Source of the DNA: Gimesia benthica
Lineage (GTDB): Bacteria; Planctomycetota; Planctomycetia; Planctomycetales; Planctomycetaceae
Assembly (NCBI RefSeq): GCF_009720525.1
Contig: NZ_CP043930.1
Span: forward strand, 7,080,001-7,144,000
DNA: 64,000 bases
Direction: 5' to 3'
Shown: in pieces, positions 7,921 through 17,490 of the stretch
Layout of the letters: the number at the start of each line of letters is the position of its first letter
Numbering within the stretch: position 1 is the stretch's first letter
The notes under the pieces: model-generated
The model's database searches: none
Seen by the model: the letters and a program-made list of their open reading frames with translations, nothing else
What the model was told of the DNA's origin: nothing
Program-made: the position numbers and the translations under genes

Positions 7921-10290
7921 TCACTGTTCCCCTCCCGGCCAAGTCCAGTTTTGAACTTCCGGCATATCTTCACCATATTCGGAGATGTAATGTTTGTGTT
8001 CGATTAGTTTGTCTCGAACGGCTTGTTTTAAGTAGGCTGCTTTAGCGCCGAGATTCGGCACACGGTCGATTACATCTTGAACAAGATGAAAGCGGTCGAG
8101 ATCATTCAGAACAACCATGTCAAACGGTGTGGTTGTTGTCCCTTCTTCTTTGTAACCGCGAACATGAAGATTTTTGTGATTCGTTCTGCGATACGTTAAT
8201 CGATGGATCAACCAAGGATAGCCATGGAACGCAAAGATGATAGGTTTGTCGGTCGTAAACAGACTATCGAAGTCCTTATCAGAGAGTGCATGTGGATGTT
8301 CCCGGGGAGATTGGAGCTTCATCAAATTGACGACGTTAATCACGCGTACCTTCAACACAGGTAATTCTTGACGAAGGATATCGACGGCGGCCAACGTTTC
8401 GAGTGTGGGTACATCGCCACAACACCCTAAAACAACATCGGGTTCGCTTCCCTGGTCACTACTCGCCCAATCCCAAATACTGATTCCCGCCGTCGTATGC
8501 TTGATAGCTTGATCCATCGAGAGCCACTGTGGCGAGGGTTGTTTACCAGCTACAATCACGTTTACATAATCACGACTACGCAGGCAATGGTCTGTGACGG
8601 AGAGCAGACAGTTTGCATCTGGTGGCAGATAGACACGAATGATCTCAGCTTTTTTGTTAACAACATGGTCGATGAAACCGGGATCTTGATGACTAAATCC
8701 GTTGTGATCCTGCCGCCAGACGTGTGATGACAACAAATAGTTAAGGGATGCGATAGGTCGCCGCCAGGGAATTTCCTTGGAGACCTTGAGCCACTTCGCG
8801 TGCTGGTTAAACATCGAATCGATAATGTGGATGAACGCCTCGTAGCAATTGAAAAAACCATGCCGCCCAGTCAGCAGATAGCCTTCCAACCAACCCTGGC
8901 ACTGGTGCTCGGAAAGCATTTCCATCACACGGCCGTTTGGTGAAAGGTGATCATCAGTGGGCAATATCTCGCCCATAAAACTACGTTCTGCGACATCAAA
9001 TACGTCTGCCCAGCGATTTGAGGCGTTCTCATCTGGACTGAAGATGCGAAAGTTTTGTGACTCAAGATTGAGATTCATCACATCACGGATAAACTTGCCT
9101 TGCACGCGCGTTGCTTCGGCTGTGACACTTCCCGGATACGAGACCTCAACGGCATAGTCTCTAAAGTCAGGAAGTCGCAAGCTCTTCAACAGTACCCCGC
9201 CATTTGCATGTAGGTTTGCTCCCATCCGCCGCTCGCCTCTCGGCGCAAGATCTGCGATCTCCGTTCTGAGACAACCACTCTCATCAAACAATTGCTCAGG
9301 CTTGTAACTCTGCATCCACTGTTCTAGTAACTTCAAGTGATCCGGATTCTCGTGCATCTGTCCTAAAGGTACCTGGTGGCTACGCCAACTGTCTTCAACC
9401 GGTAGACCATCGACTTCCTTGGGGCAGGTCCAACCTTTGGGCGTTCGCAGTACAATCATCGGCCAGAGGGGACGAGTGGAATCCTGGTCCTGTCGCGCAT
9501 TGGATTGAATATGTTGAATCTCTTGAGTGACTTGATCCATTGTCGCAGCCATAAGCTGGTGCATCTCTTGGGGATCGTGACCTTCGACATAATACGGATT
9601 GTATCCGTAACCTCGCATAAGATGATCCAGTTCCTCATGACTGATACGGGCCAAAACAGTTGGATTCGCGATTTTGTAACCGTTCAAATGCAGGATCGGC
9701 AAAACAACTCCGTCACGCTCTGGATTCAGGAACTTGTTGGAATGCCAGCTTGTGGCGAGTGGACCTGTTTCTGCCTCGCCATCACCAATCACACAGGCCA
9801 CGATCAGGTCTGGATTATCGAATGCTGCCCCATAAGCGTGCGATAATGCATAACCCAATTCACCACCTTCGTGGATACTGCCGGGCGTCTCGGGGGCTAC
9901 GTGGCTGGGGATACCACCGGGAAAACTAAACTGTTTAAACAGTCGCTTCATTCCCGCTTCATCTTGCGTGATATTCGGATAATGTTCGGTATAAGTTCCT
10001 TCCAAATAGGTATTCGCTACCAGCCCTGGCCCCCCATGTCCTGGCCCTGTGATGAACATCATGTTGAGATTGTGCTGTTTGATGATCCGGTTTAGATGCA
10101 CGTAGATAAAATTTAACCCCGGCGTCGTTCCCCAATGTCCAAGCAAGCGCGGTTTGATATGTTCTTTGCATAACGGTTTTTTTAGTAGCGGATTGTTAAA
10201 TAGATAAATCTGGCCGATCGATAAATAATTTGCCGCTCGCCAATAGGCATCGATGCAATTCAATTCTTGTGTAGAGAGGGAACTCGACAT
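7921..10290 (-). CDS. xfp: Xylulose-5-phosphate/fructose-6-phosphate phosphoketolase
   Basis: Thiamine-diphosphate enzyme that phosphorolytically cleaves xylulose 5-phosphate or fructose 6-phosphate to acetyl phosphate plus glyceraldehyde 3-phosphate or erythrose 4-phosphate. The 789 residues match the usual length. Visible motifs are [51 protein letters not shown] (the TPP/Mg GDG motif) and the C-terminal [17 protein letters not shown]. It sits between the debranching enzyme and acetate kinase on the same strand, with short gaps, as part of a glycogen-to-acetate cluster. Confidence 0.97.
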   Translation of the reverse strand: MSSSLSTQELNCIDAYWRAANYLSIGQIYLFNNPLLKKPLCKEHIKPRLLGHWGTTPGLNFIYVHLNRIIKQHNLNMMFITGPGHGGPGLVANTYLEGTYTEHYPNITQDEAGMKRLFKQFSFPGGIPSHVAPETPGSIHEGGELGYALSHAYGAAFDNPDLIVACVIGDGEAETGPLATSWHSNKFLNPERDGVVLPILHLNGYKIANPTVLARISHEELDHLMRGYGYNPYYVEGHDPQEMHQLMAATMDQVTQEIQHIQSNARQDQDSTRPLWPMIVLRTPKGWTCPKEVDGLPVEDSWRSHQVPLGQMHENPDHLKLLEQWMQSYKPEQLFDESGCLRTEIADLAPRGERRMGANLHANGGVLLKSLRLPDFRDYAVEVSYPGSVTAEATRVQGKFIRDVMNLNLESQNFRIFSPDENASNRWADVFDVAERSFMGEILPTDDHLSPNGRVMEMLSEHQCQGWLEGYLLTGRHGFFNCYEAFIHIIDSMFNQHAKWLKVSKEIPWRRPIASLNYLLSSHVWRQDHNGFSHQDPGFIDHVVNKKAEIIRVYLPPDANCLLSVTDHCLRSRDYVNVIVAGKQPSPQWLSMDQAIKHTTAGISIWDWASSDQGSEPDVVLGCCGDVPTLETLAAVDILRQELPVLKVRVINVVNLMKLQSPREHPHALSDKDFDSLFTTDKPIIFAFHGYPWLIHRLTYRRTNHKNLHVRGYKEEGTTTTPFDMVVLNDLDRFHLVQDVIDRVPNLGAKAAYLKQAVRDKLIEHKHYISEYGEDMPEVQNWTWPGGEQ

Positions 10291-10314
10291 GGTATTTCTC
10301 TCAGTTAAATGTTG

Positions 10315-12495
10315 TTACAAAATTTGCACGGAGTTTGATGATATCGCCACAGTCGATTGTGCTAACACAACAATGCTACGCTGATTGACCCGATAAGAGT
10401 CCTTTTCAAAAGGGATTTCTGCCTCGGGATCCACAATATCAATCGGACTGGGGAGTGAAGTGTCAATAACACGGTTCCAGACACTCTCTGTTTCTGCGTG
10501 AATAGAAAATAAACGTGGCTTAGTTGAGCCGTTGATCATCACATAAAGATCACGGTCATTAGTGGACGTGCCACGTAAGCAATAAGCCAGGACTTGAGAA
10601 TCAGCTGACATATTGACTTCTGGTTGTTCTGCGCCAAACCATTGAATGTCGTCACGCCAAAAGGTGGAGTGTCCAAGCAAAGAATGCGATTTACGGAACG
10701 CAATCATTCGTTTGAAAAAGCAGAACACCTCTTGGTTTTCTTCAAATCGCCGCCAATCGAGCCAACTTATTTCGTTATCTTGATTGTAAGGATTGTTGTT
10801 ACCACTTTGCGTTTGCATAAACTCATCACCCATACGAAACATGGGGCTGCCATTCGCCAGCATGAGCAAACAGCAAAAGTTTTTGGTCTGTCGTTTGCGT
10901 AAGTTGACGACCTCTTGAGGCACTTGTTCAACGCCTTCCCAGCCGCTATTCCAGCTAAACTCATTCGGCCCATCGTGATTGTTTTGGCTGTTTACATGGT
11001 TGTGTTTATGATTATACGAAACGAGGTCATACATCGTAAAACCATCATGCGATGCAACATAGTTCACACTTTGAAAGGGACGAAATGCATGGACTGTATC
11101 ATCAGGAAATAAGTCGCTACTTCCATATAAACGCGTCATCAGATCGGGAACCAGTCCACAATCTCCTCGTATAAACTGCTGCGCTGTATCACGAAACCGA
11201 GCATTCCACTGCATCCAGGTACGCCCTGGAAAGGATGCGCCAAGTTGATACAAACCCGAAGCATCCCATGGTTCAGCGATTAAGCGAACGTTGGCTAAAT
11301 CCGGATCGCCGGCGATCTGGTCAAAAAGAGGTGGTTGACTTAAATCGATACTTCCATCCGATGTTCGTGAAAATACTGAGGCCAGATCAAATCGAAAACC
11401 ATCGACATGCATCTCCTTTGCCCAATAGCGCAAGCTATCCACGATCAAACGACGGACCGTAGGAGATGATGTGTTTAAAGTATTGCCTGTGCCACTAAAA
11501 TTTGCATAGGGTGATTTCAAGTTAGCCGATGCAATATAGTAAGTTGCGTTGTCAATTCCGCGATAACTGTAAGTTGGTCCTTGATCGTCTCCCTCGCAAG
11601 TATGGTTATAGACCACATCCAGAATCACTTCAATTCCAGCCTTATGTAACTCACGGACCATCTCACGAAACTGGCTGTGCTGCTCGCATGAAGATTGGTT
11701 CGTTGAATATTCATGGTGAGGTGAGAAGAAATTCAGGGGCATGTAGCCCCAATAGTTTTCATCTGATGGGTCGAATTGAAAAACCGGCATCAATTCGATG
11801 GCGGTTATCCCAAGCTCTTTAAGATAGGGGATTTTCTCGATGACTCCTGCAAAGGTTCCCCGAGCGTCATCAGTTATGCCGGAGCTTGGATGTTGTGTGA
11901 AGCCACGAACATGCATTTCATAGATCACTAAATCGGTTCCATGACGTAGCCGTTGTTCATTTCCCCAATCAAACGGACATCGGCAAACGTCAAGACGGCC
12001 CAGCGGTGCAGAACCTCCATTGGGTCCGGGAAGCCTGGCCGCATCACGCTTGAATTTCGCCGGGAAGAAGACGCTTCGTGCGTAGGGATCGAGCAATACC
12101 TTCTCGGGATCAAACGCATGCCATGTGTCGGTCACTTTGGCCGCCGGTCCGTCAATTTGGTATGCATAGTATACCGCATCGCCAGCTTCTGAGATGGGCA
12201 CGCGACAATGCCAGACTGGTCCAGACTTGTTTTTGAATGGATCAAGCTGAAGTGAGTAACATGGAACACGTAATTCATTTCCTAGGTACAACAGCAGAGT
12301 AACTTTTGAGGCGTTAACAGTATCAATTGCAAAGTTATATGCCTGCTCTGACTCTAACCATGTAACGCCAAGGGGAGAGGGTGTTCCTTCAGACGTTTCC
12401 CATTCCGGCCCCCTAATTGAGGCACTTGAGTCAAAAACATTCACGACTGAAGTTCCGCAATGTCGGCAGATTGCTTGAATAGTGCTGTGTAACAT
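10315..12495 (-). CDS. glgX: Glycogen debranching enzyme (GlgX/TreX-type isoamylase, GH13)
   Basis: Hydrolyses alpha-1,6 branches of glycogen. It has an N-terminal CBM48-like region (about residues 40-150) then a GH13 barrel with VILDVVYNHTCEG, the nucleophile motif GFRFDLASVF, the acid motif LIAEPWD, and the transition-state motif NYVASHDGFTMYD. The 726-residue length is normal for GlgX/TreX. The start at 12495 has AGGA 6 bases upstream; a longer frame to 12576 lacks support. The N-terminus carries an unusual CRHCG pair. It lies 24 bases upstream of phosphoketolase and downstream of the phosphorylase, so debranched and phosphorolysed glycogen could feed the phosphoketolase shunt. Confidence 0.94.
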   Translation of the reverse strand: MLHSTIQAICRHCGTSVVNVFDSSASIRGPEWETSEGTPSPLGVTWLESEQAYNFAIDTVNASKVTLLLYLGNELRVPCYSLQLDPFKNKSGPVWHCRVPISEAGDAVYYAYQIDGPAAKVTDTWHAFDPEKVLLDPYARSVFFPAKFKRDAARLPGPNGGSAPLGRLDVCRCPFDWGNEQRLRHGTDLVIYEMHVRGFTQHPSSGITDDARGTFAGVIEKIPYLKELGITAIELMPVFQFDPSDENYWGYMPLNFFSPHHEYSTNQSSCEQHSQFREMVRELHKAGIEVILDVVYNHTCEGDDQGPTYSYRGIDNATYYIASANLKSPYANFSGTGNTLNTSSPTVRRLIVDSLRYWAKEMHVDGFRFDLASVFSRTSDGSIDLSQPPLFDQIAGDPDLANVRLIAEPWDASGLYQLGASFPGRTWMQWNARFRDTAQQFIRGDCGLVPDLMTRLYGSSDLFPDDTVHAFRPFQSVNYVASHDGFTMYDLVSYNHKHNHVNSQNNHDGPNEFSWNSGWEGVEQVPQEVVNLRKRQTKNFCCLLMLANGSPMFRMGDEFMQTQSGNNNPYNQDNEISWLDWRRFEENQEVFCFFKRMIAFRKSHSLLGHSTFWRDDIQWFGAEQPEVNMSADSQVLAYCLRGTSTNDRDLYVMINGSTKPRLFSIHAETESVWNRVIDTSLPSPIDIVDPEAEIPFEKDSYRVNQRSIVVLAQSTVAISSNSVQIL

Positions 12496-12517
12496 TGGCA
12501 ATCCTTTTTTAGTGTCC

Positions 12518-13126
12518 CTACCGAACTCGCTCGAATTCAACTTGAAGATTAAGCAGTTCTGATCGCAAACGATCAATTTGCCACTGCAGGTGATGTAGAG
12601 GATCCGCTTTGATCTTGGGTTGCTTTGCTCGCTCCAAAGCCAATCGAGCGAGGTCTACCGAAAGTTGCAGACGTTGTACCTCGTCATCACTTACAAGTCC
12701 GGCTTGGCGTTGGTTGACGTCTTTGGCCCACACCAATTGCTGTTCTGCAAGTGTCACATCATTCTTCACGTTTTGAAGATGGGTAGTATGCAAGTCATGG
12801 TCTGTTTTAGTCATTGCGCGTTTGAGCAGCGTTTCCGTATAGTCGACCTGATTCTGCAACCGAATCATCATCAGCTTTGAAGTCAGATTAGGAACTCGTT
12901 GATTGGCTTTCACCGCCCTCTGCAAGTCATGCTTAGCAAGTTCCAACTTCTTTTGGAAGTATCGAACATCGACACTCCCAGTGGAAGGTGCTGTATCTAG
13001 TGACATGGCAAACGGAACTTGCGTTATCGCAAATATGAAAGTTAGTATCAAAACGGAGACTAAAATACGTCGACGAGTTTTGGTGAAAACTAGAATCGTT
13101 TGGATCAAAGTACCAGTTTTTGTCAT
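12518..13126 (-). CDS. Exported coiled-coil protein, unknown function
   Basis: A 202-residue protein with a basic N-terminus (KTRRR), one hydrophobic stretch (about residues 21-40, signal peptide or anchor) and a long, charged, Leu-rich helical remainder likely to form a coiled coil. No enzyme motif is visible and I do not recognise a family. It lies between the phosphorylase and debranching genes on the same strand; its stop is 22 bases before the debranching gene start. It may be a passenger of the operon rather than part of the pathway. Confidence 0.65.
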   Translation of the reverse strand: MTKTGTLIQTILVFTKTRRRILVSVLILTFIFAITQVPFAMSLDTAPSTGSVDVRYFQKKLELAKHDLQRAVKANQRVPNLTSKLMMIRLQNQVDYTETLLKRAMTKTDHDLHTTHLQNVKNDVTLAEQQLVWAKDVNQRQAGLVSDDEVQRLQLSVDLARLALERAKQPKIKADPLHHLQWQIDRLRSELLNLQVEFERVR

Positions 13127-13276
13127 GACTATTTCCTTTCAGATTCGTGTTAGTAACAATTTCTGATTCCAGCGTTGATACTTCTCTGACACCGATTCTT
13201 CACCCAACTCAACCCATAAAAATTGATACACAATAAGGTTAAGCTGGCAATCAACCATGGATAGTCCAGATAATTT

Positions 13277-14997
13277 CTACTCGTAGTAAGCCTTCAAGAC
13301 GTATTGCTGTATCATTCGCTGTGTGTTGAAGTAGGATGCATTCAATGCAATCGCATGAGACATAATTCTCAACCAAGAGTCTCTTTGTTCATAATACCGC
13401 GGTAACACGATATTTTGGAGCTTTTCATAAAGTAATTCTGCATCTTGATCGGAGCAATCGGCCTCTCCCATATCTGAGGATTTGGCATCACCAATAGCCC
13501 AACCAGTTACGTCTTCAATACGATCCTCAAGCCACCATCCGTCAAGTATACTTAGGCTTGGGACACCATTCAGGGCTGCTTTCATACCACTGGTACCCGA
13601 AGCTTCCAACGGTGGCTGTGGCGTATTGAGCCAGACGTCGACGCCAGAGGTGATGAACCGTGCCAAGTCCCAATCATAATTTTCCATGTATACAATCTTC
13701 ACTTCGGGAAGCATCGTGTCCTTCAGCCGGACGATCTCTTGAATCAATTGCTTACCCTGCTCATCTTGTGGGTGGGCTTTCCCAGCAAAAACAATTTGCA
13801 AATTCCCTGCCTGCTCCGCTAAACTCTTCAGTCGAACCCGATTCTGCAGCAACAAATTCGCTCTTTTGTAGGCCGTAGCACGACGCGCAAAACCGAGCGT
13901 GAAGATTTCGGCATCGAAAGAGGCTTCTGTACGTACATTGATCTCATCAATGAGATCCTGCTTGGCTGTTTGATGCGCCTCCCAAAATTCAGTAGCCGGA
14001 ATCGACAGCGCACCACGAAGGCTGGCATTGTCTGCGCGCCAACCTGGCAGAAAGCGATCAAAAAGCTTTGCGAATGAAGGTGCGGCCCACGTTTCTAAAT
14101 GGATTCCATTAGTGATATGGTCGATCGTGTAGTGATGGTCAGTGTCACGTGGCACAAGCAGTTTTCTTGAAACCTCGCCGTGCTTCTTCGCGACGCCGTT
14201 GACATAATGGCTGAGATTGAGTGCAAGATAGGTCATGTTCAATTCGCCGGCACAGCAAAACACTTCGTGATTATCAAAGAGATCAGATCGAGAAAGCGTA
14301 CGCTGGACTTGATCAATTGGGAACCTGTCATGCCCCGCAGGAACCGGAGTATGAGTCGTGAAAATGCAGCTACGGCGAACCGTTTGCACATCTTCGGTGT
14401 TAAAGGGCTACGATCAGACGATTTTGCGCTTTCATCGAGTAATTCAAGCCCCAGCAGGGCCGCGTGCCCTTCGTTCATATGAAAACGTGCGACATCATTG
14501 TAGCCGAGCGCACGTAACACACGTACGCCACCTACTCCCAGCACGACTTCTTGGCAAAGTCGGTAATGACTGTCGCCACCATAAAGATTGTTAGTCAAGG
14601 TACGATCCCAGTCCGAGTTTTCATCCAAATCAGTATCCAGCAAGAGAACCGGAATCACATGTCTGCCGCATCCGGTCACCTCGTACTTCCAGGCGCGCAG
14701 TTGCACGTAACGACCTTCGATGGTCACGTCGGTTCGTATTGGTAGCTCGTGACAATATCGCTCAATATTCCATGGAATTGGATCTTCATGCTGCCACCCG
14801 GACGCATCTAAGCTCTGTGAAAAGTACCCCTGGCGATGCATCAGCGTAACGGCGATCATTGAGATGCCGAGATCAGCAGCGGCTCGGAGCGTATCGCCTG
14901 CCAGCATTCCAAGACCGCCACTGTATGTCGGTATGTCTGGGTGAAGCGCAATCTCCATCGAAAAGTAAGCAACAGCTGGTCGATTTATTTTATTCAT
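13277..14997 (-). pseudogene. glgP: Alpha-glucan phosphorylase (GT35), interrupted by one frameshift
   Basis: The N-terminal frame (14997 downward) starts [20 protein letters not shown] and includes [14 protein letters not shown]. It runs well to SPLTP near 14397, then drifts into unrelated residues. The second frame continues with [23 protein letters not shown] and carries TLGFARRATAYKRANLL, VFAGKAHPQDEQG and the PLP-site-region motif EASGTSGMKAALNGV, ending at 13277. One missing base near 14395-14397 explains the break; restored, the protein is about 573 residues, the length of short-form phosphorylases. Either a genuine inactivating deletion or a sequencing error; surrounding codons show no other decay. 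Function if intact: phosphorolysis of glycogen to glucose 1-phosphate. It heads the glgX-xfp-ackA set. Confidence 0.85.
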
Positions 14998-15056
14998 CTA
15001 TCAATTCACCCGGTAGAAAGACTGTTTTACCGTATTATCATGAATGCAGACTGTTG

Positions 15057-15332
15057 CTATAACTCCTTCTGCACTACAAGCTCGTTGACAATATGAGTCA
15101 TACCCTGTATCGAACGAAGCTGTTCCTGAGCGATTTGCTTCAGAAAATAGCTCGAAACAGTCCCTCGAATTACAATAACGCCGTTTTTTTGCTCGCACTG
15201 AACTAATTTGAGCAAGGCATACCTACTTGAATGCAATCGCTGCCTCGCAATGGTGGCGAGGCAGCAATTTGACGAGTTAGACGACTCGTCCAGCGAATGC
15301 GTCGTATCGAACTGATTAGAATCATGGTTCAT
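15057..15332 (-). CDS. BON-domain protein
   Basis: A short protein of about 91 residues whose C-terminal 60 match a BON domain: RLHSSRYALLKLVQCEQKNGVIVIRGTVSSY followed by QIAQEQLRSIQGMTHIVNELVV, with the conserved central Gly and the terminal V-N-x-L-V. BON domains bind membranes or other proteins and are often in osmotic-stress or envelope proteins. No signal peptide is visible from this start. Starts at 15353 or 15332 are both possible, and neither has a strong ribosome site. It is 59 bases upstream of the phosphorylase gene on the same strand. Confidence 0.7.
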   Translation of the reverse strand: MNHDSNQFDTTHSLDESSNSSNCCLATIARQRLHSSRYALLKLVQCEQKNGVIVIRGTVSSYFLKQIAQEQLRSIQGMTHIVNELVVQKEL

Positions 15333-15501
15333 TTCAGTTTTCTCTTTAAGCATACTTGAGCAACCCTGTGTCGTTTCTTGTCGATACCGGCCACAAGTGG
15401 CTAGCCGTCGCATTGGAGATACCGAAATATTCACTGAGTTTCCTCTCTTGAAAACATAATCCCTCGAATACGGTCATTGACTACCTGTCGCTTGATATAG
15501 C

Positions 15502-15708
15502 CTACCTTCCACGGCAGCAGCTTCTGCGAATGCTGCAGCAGTAGGCACGCTTTAAACAACAGATTGGGCTGGCCGTTTCTTCGGTCTGGACTTCAACTTG
15601 AGCTGTATTCGACACTGGCTGGATCAATGATTCCGGTAACCCAGACGAGGGAGGCGGACTCAGCAGACCAAGGACAAGTATGCTAGCAGAAAGTGATTTG
15701 AGCAACAT
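15502..15708 (-). CDS. Small exported CC-rich peptide (68 aa)
   Basis: A 68-residue peptide with a typical signal peptide (LLKSLSASILVLGLLS) and a tail containing three vicinal Cys pairs in PICCLKRAYCCSIRRSCC. AGGAG lies about 6 bases before the ATG. The regularly spaced CC pairs suggest soft-metal binding, like the Cys-rich peptide at 6389-6559 but not homologous in sequence. It is flanked upstream by a perfect 16-bp inverted repeat at 15757-15802. No named family recognised. Confidence 0.62.
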   Translation of the reverse strand: MLLKSLSASILVLGLLSPPPSSGLPESLIQPVSNTAQVEVQTEETASPICCLKRAYCCSIRRSCCRGR

Positions 15709-15756
15709 GACATTCTCCTCGTAGCTAATGAACTGTAATAAATGGAGATATTCACA

Positions 15757-15802
15757 GGTTAAATAGCGATCACTGTTTAACCGCGTTGATCGCTATTTAA
15801 CC
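15757..15802. repeat. Perfect 16-bp inverted repeat upstream of the CC-rich peptide gene
   Basis: GGTTAAATAGCGATCA at 15757-15772 is exactly complementary to 15787-15802, with a 14-base spacer; TTTAACCGCGTT also occurs twice (in the spacer and after the right arm). It lies 49 bases before the start of the 68-residue peptide. No T-run follows, so an operator or RNA structure is likelier than a terminator. The rest of the gap to 16137 shows no gene. Confidence 0.7.
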
Positions 15803-16137
15803 GCGTTCCATATCCTTTTGATGCCATACCGACCTCAGTACTTCACCGAAACTTTCACTTTTAGGAGAAATGAGACATATGTAAAAAACTCATTCCGTCA
15901 ATCAATAATATACAACTGTCGTAAGCAGTCTGAATATCTTGCTAGGGAACGGAAGATGATCTCATAGGTTGAAAATCTCGCAGCAAAACCAAGAGCACAA
16001 AGTTGATTTAAGTTACGGCGGTATATGGCATTTTAGCCAAATTCTTGTTGGGAATAGATAGAGGGGATTAATTTTCTGCTTAACTGTGATCCCGACAAAA
16101 ACTTCGATCATCGCTAACTACAGTCTGAACTTTCATT

Positions 16138-16929
16138 TTACAAATCTCTAAAAAGCATAAAAAGAGCCATGAGGATCATCGTACTATTTTCGATGATGGT
16201 AACCGCAGACATTGGCAGATTAAACACTGTTCCCAGACAGGCGCATTGAATCACCTGGCGTTTTCTTACAGCTTTAATGACGCCAATTAATCCGACTCCC
16301 ATCACGACAAGTGTGACAGTATTTACTAAAGCCGGTAACCAACCCATTATAAATGCCATCCCAAGCGAAAATTCAAGAAACGGGTATAGCAACGCGTAGA
16401 GACGTGACCGTTTTGCCACAATATCATAAGTCGCGAAGGCGTCGGCAAACTTACTTACATCAAGCAGCTTAAAGAAGGCAAAACCTAAAAAGAAGAAACC
16501 CATAAAGAAACGCATGAAGTTTTCCCAAACCCATCCCGCTTCTTGTGCAGCTGTCAAAATCACTGCCGCACCACAGACGTAAAAGATAACGAGAAGCAAG
16601 GGCTTATAAGTGCTGATTTTTAACCCCTGTTTCTCATTGGTTAAATGACTCTGCCGTTCTTCGGTAATACCCTTAGTGTCCTCCTGATTTTCAGTTATCT
16701 TTGCTTCGAATCCAGCTCCCTTCACAGCCTCGACTAGTTTCTCACGAGGGGTAGTGCCGTGCATTTTTGCTGTTACAGTTTTGAGTTCATTTGACAGGTC
16801 TGCTTCCCACTCAACAATCTCAGAGTTCTGATCCAGGACTGGCCGTAATTTTTCTAAGCAGGAATTACACTTCATGTTTGTGGAAACAGTCACCTCTTGA
16901 AGTTGATCTACTTGCTTAACTATAGTCAT
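16138..16929 (-). CDS. HMA-domain/DoxX (MauE-like) membrane fusion protein
   Basis: A 263-residue protein. The N-terminal HMA-like domain carries MKCNSC (Cys21, Cys24). Residues about 105-260 hold four hydrophobic helices resembling the DoxX/MauE family of redox-associated membrane proteins, with YDIVAKRSRLYALLYPFLEF, MGVGLIGVIKAVRKR and a CACLGTVFNLPMS motif. The start at 16929 is chosen because GGAG lies 8 bases upstream; it overlaps the merR end by 14 bases, so the two are coupled. The context implies a metal uptake/efflux or thiol-redox role controlled by the adjacent MerR protein; the substrate is unknown. Confidence 0.75.
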   Translation of the reverse strand: MTIVKQVDQLQEVTVSTNMKCNSCLEKLRPVLDQNSEIVEWEADLSNELKTVTAKMHGTTPREKLVEAVKGAGFEAKITENQEDTKGITEERQSHLTNEKQGLKISTYKPLLLVIFYVCGAAVILTAAQEAGWVWENFMRFFMGFFFLGFAFFKLLDVSKFADAFATYDIVAKRSRLYALLYPFLEFSLGMAFIMGWLPALVNTVTLVVMGVGLIGVIKAVRKRQVIQCACLGTVFNLPMSAVTIIENSTMILMALFMLFRDL

Positions 16930-17365
16930 TTTTAATTCTCCGCATTCTATGTGTGACAGTTTTTTTATCAGGGGAGATAATTGATTCGATAATAGGGCAG
17001 CCTGATAGAGTACCATGGCCACTGCACTTCTTATGCAGCGAAGCCAGGGTTGATTCGAGACGTTGCAGATCTTCTATTTTATGTCTAATTTCAATCAATT
17101 TACGGCCGGCCAGCTGCTTGACCTCTTTCTTTGATGTAGAAGGCTGGTCTGCAAAACCCAGCAACTGTCCAACTTCTGCGAGAGTGAACCCAAGCTCCTG
17201 TGCTCGTTTGATAAACTGGATTCGTTCTATGACCTCCGGCGGATACTCCCGATAAGAGGACTGTGCTATCGGCTGTTCGATCAGCCCCTTTCTTTCATAA
17301 AAACGCACCGTCTCAACACCAACTCCCGATGACTGTGCGACTCGTCCTATTGTCAACTTGCTCAT
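16916..17365 (-). CDS. merR: MerR-family regulator, variant metal site
   Basis: A 149-residue regulator with winged-helix motif TIGRVAQSSGVGVETVRFYERKGLI and a C-terminal metal loop KKCSGHGTLSGCPII with two Cys nine residues apart, as in MerR C117/C126. The third ligand of mercury MerR (C82) is replaced by Ser in QPSTSKKEV. AGGAG lies 6 bases before the ATG at 17365; the ATG at 17371 abuts the box and is less likely. It reads from a mer-like promoter (17383-17414) and overlaps the downstream HMA/DoxX gene. Confidence 0.9.
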   Translation of the reverse strand: MSKLTIGRVAQSSGVGVETVRFYERKGLIEQPIAQSSYREYPPEVIERIQFIKRAQELGFTLAEVGQLLGFADQPSTSKKEVKQLAGRKLIEIRHKIEDLQRLESTLASLHKKCSGHGTLSGCPIIESIISPDKKTVTHRMRRIKNDYS

Positions 17366-17382
17366 ATGCATCTCCTGGAAAC

Positions 17383-17414
17383 ATTATAAACTCCGTACTA
17401 TGGTACGGAGTCAA
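17383..17414 (-). promoter_or_regulatory. mer-type promoter/operator of the second MerR operon
   Basis: On the minus strand TTGACT (17414-17409) and TATAAT (17388-17383) are 20 bases apart. The spacer contains a 9-bp perfect dyad, ACTCCGTAC-TATG-GTACGGAGT (17390-17411), almost the canonical mer operator. The regulator's start is 18 bases beyond the -10 element. Confidence 0.9.
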
Positions 17415-17490
17415 GGGGTAATTTCTATGTAGAGAACAAACCAGGAGAAATGCTGGAAATTATCAAGCTTTTCGGCTGCGCATGGCGTCG

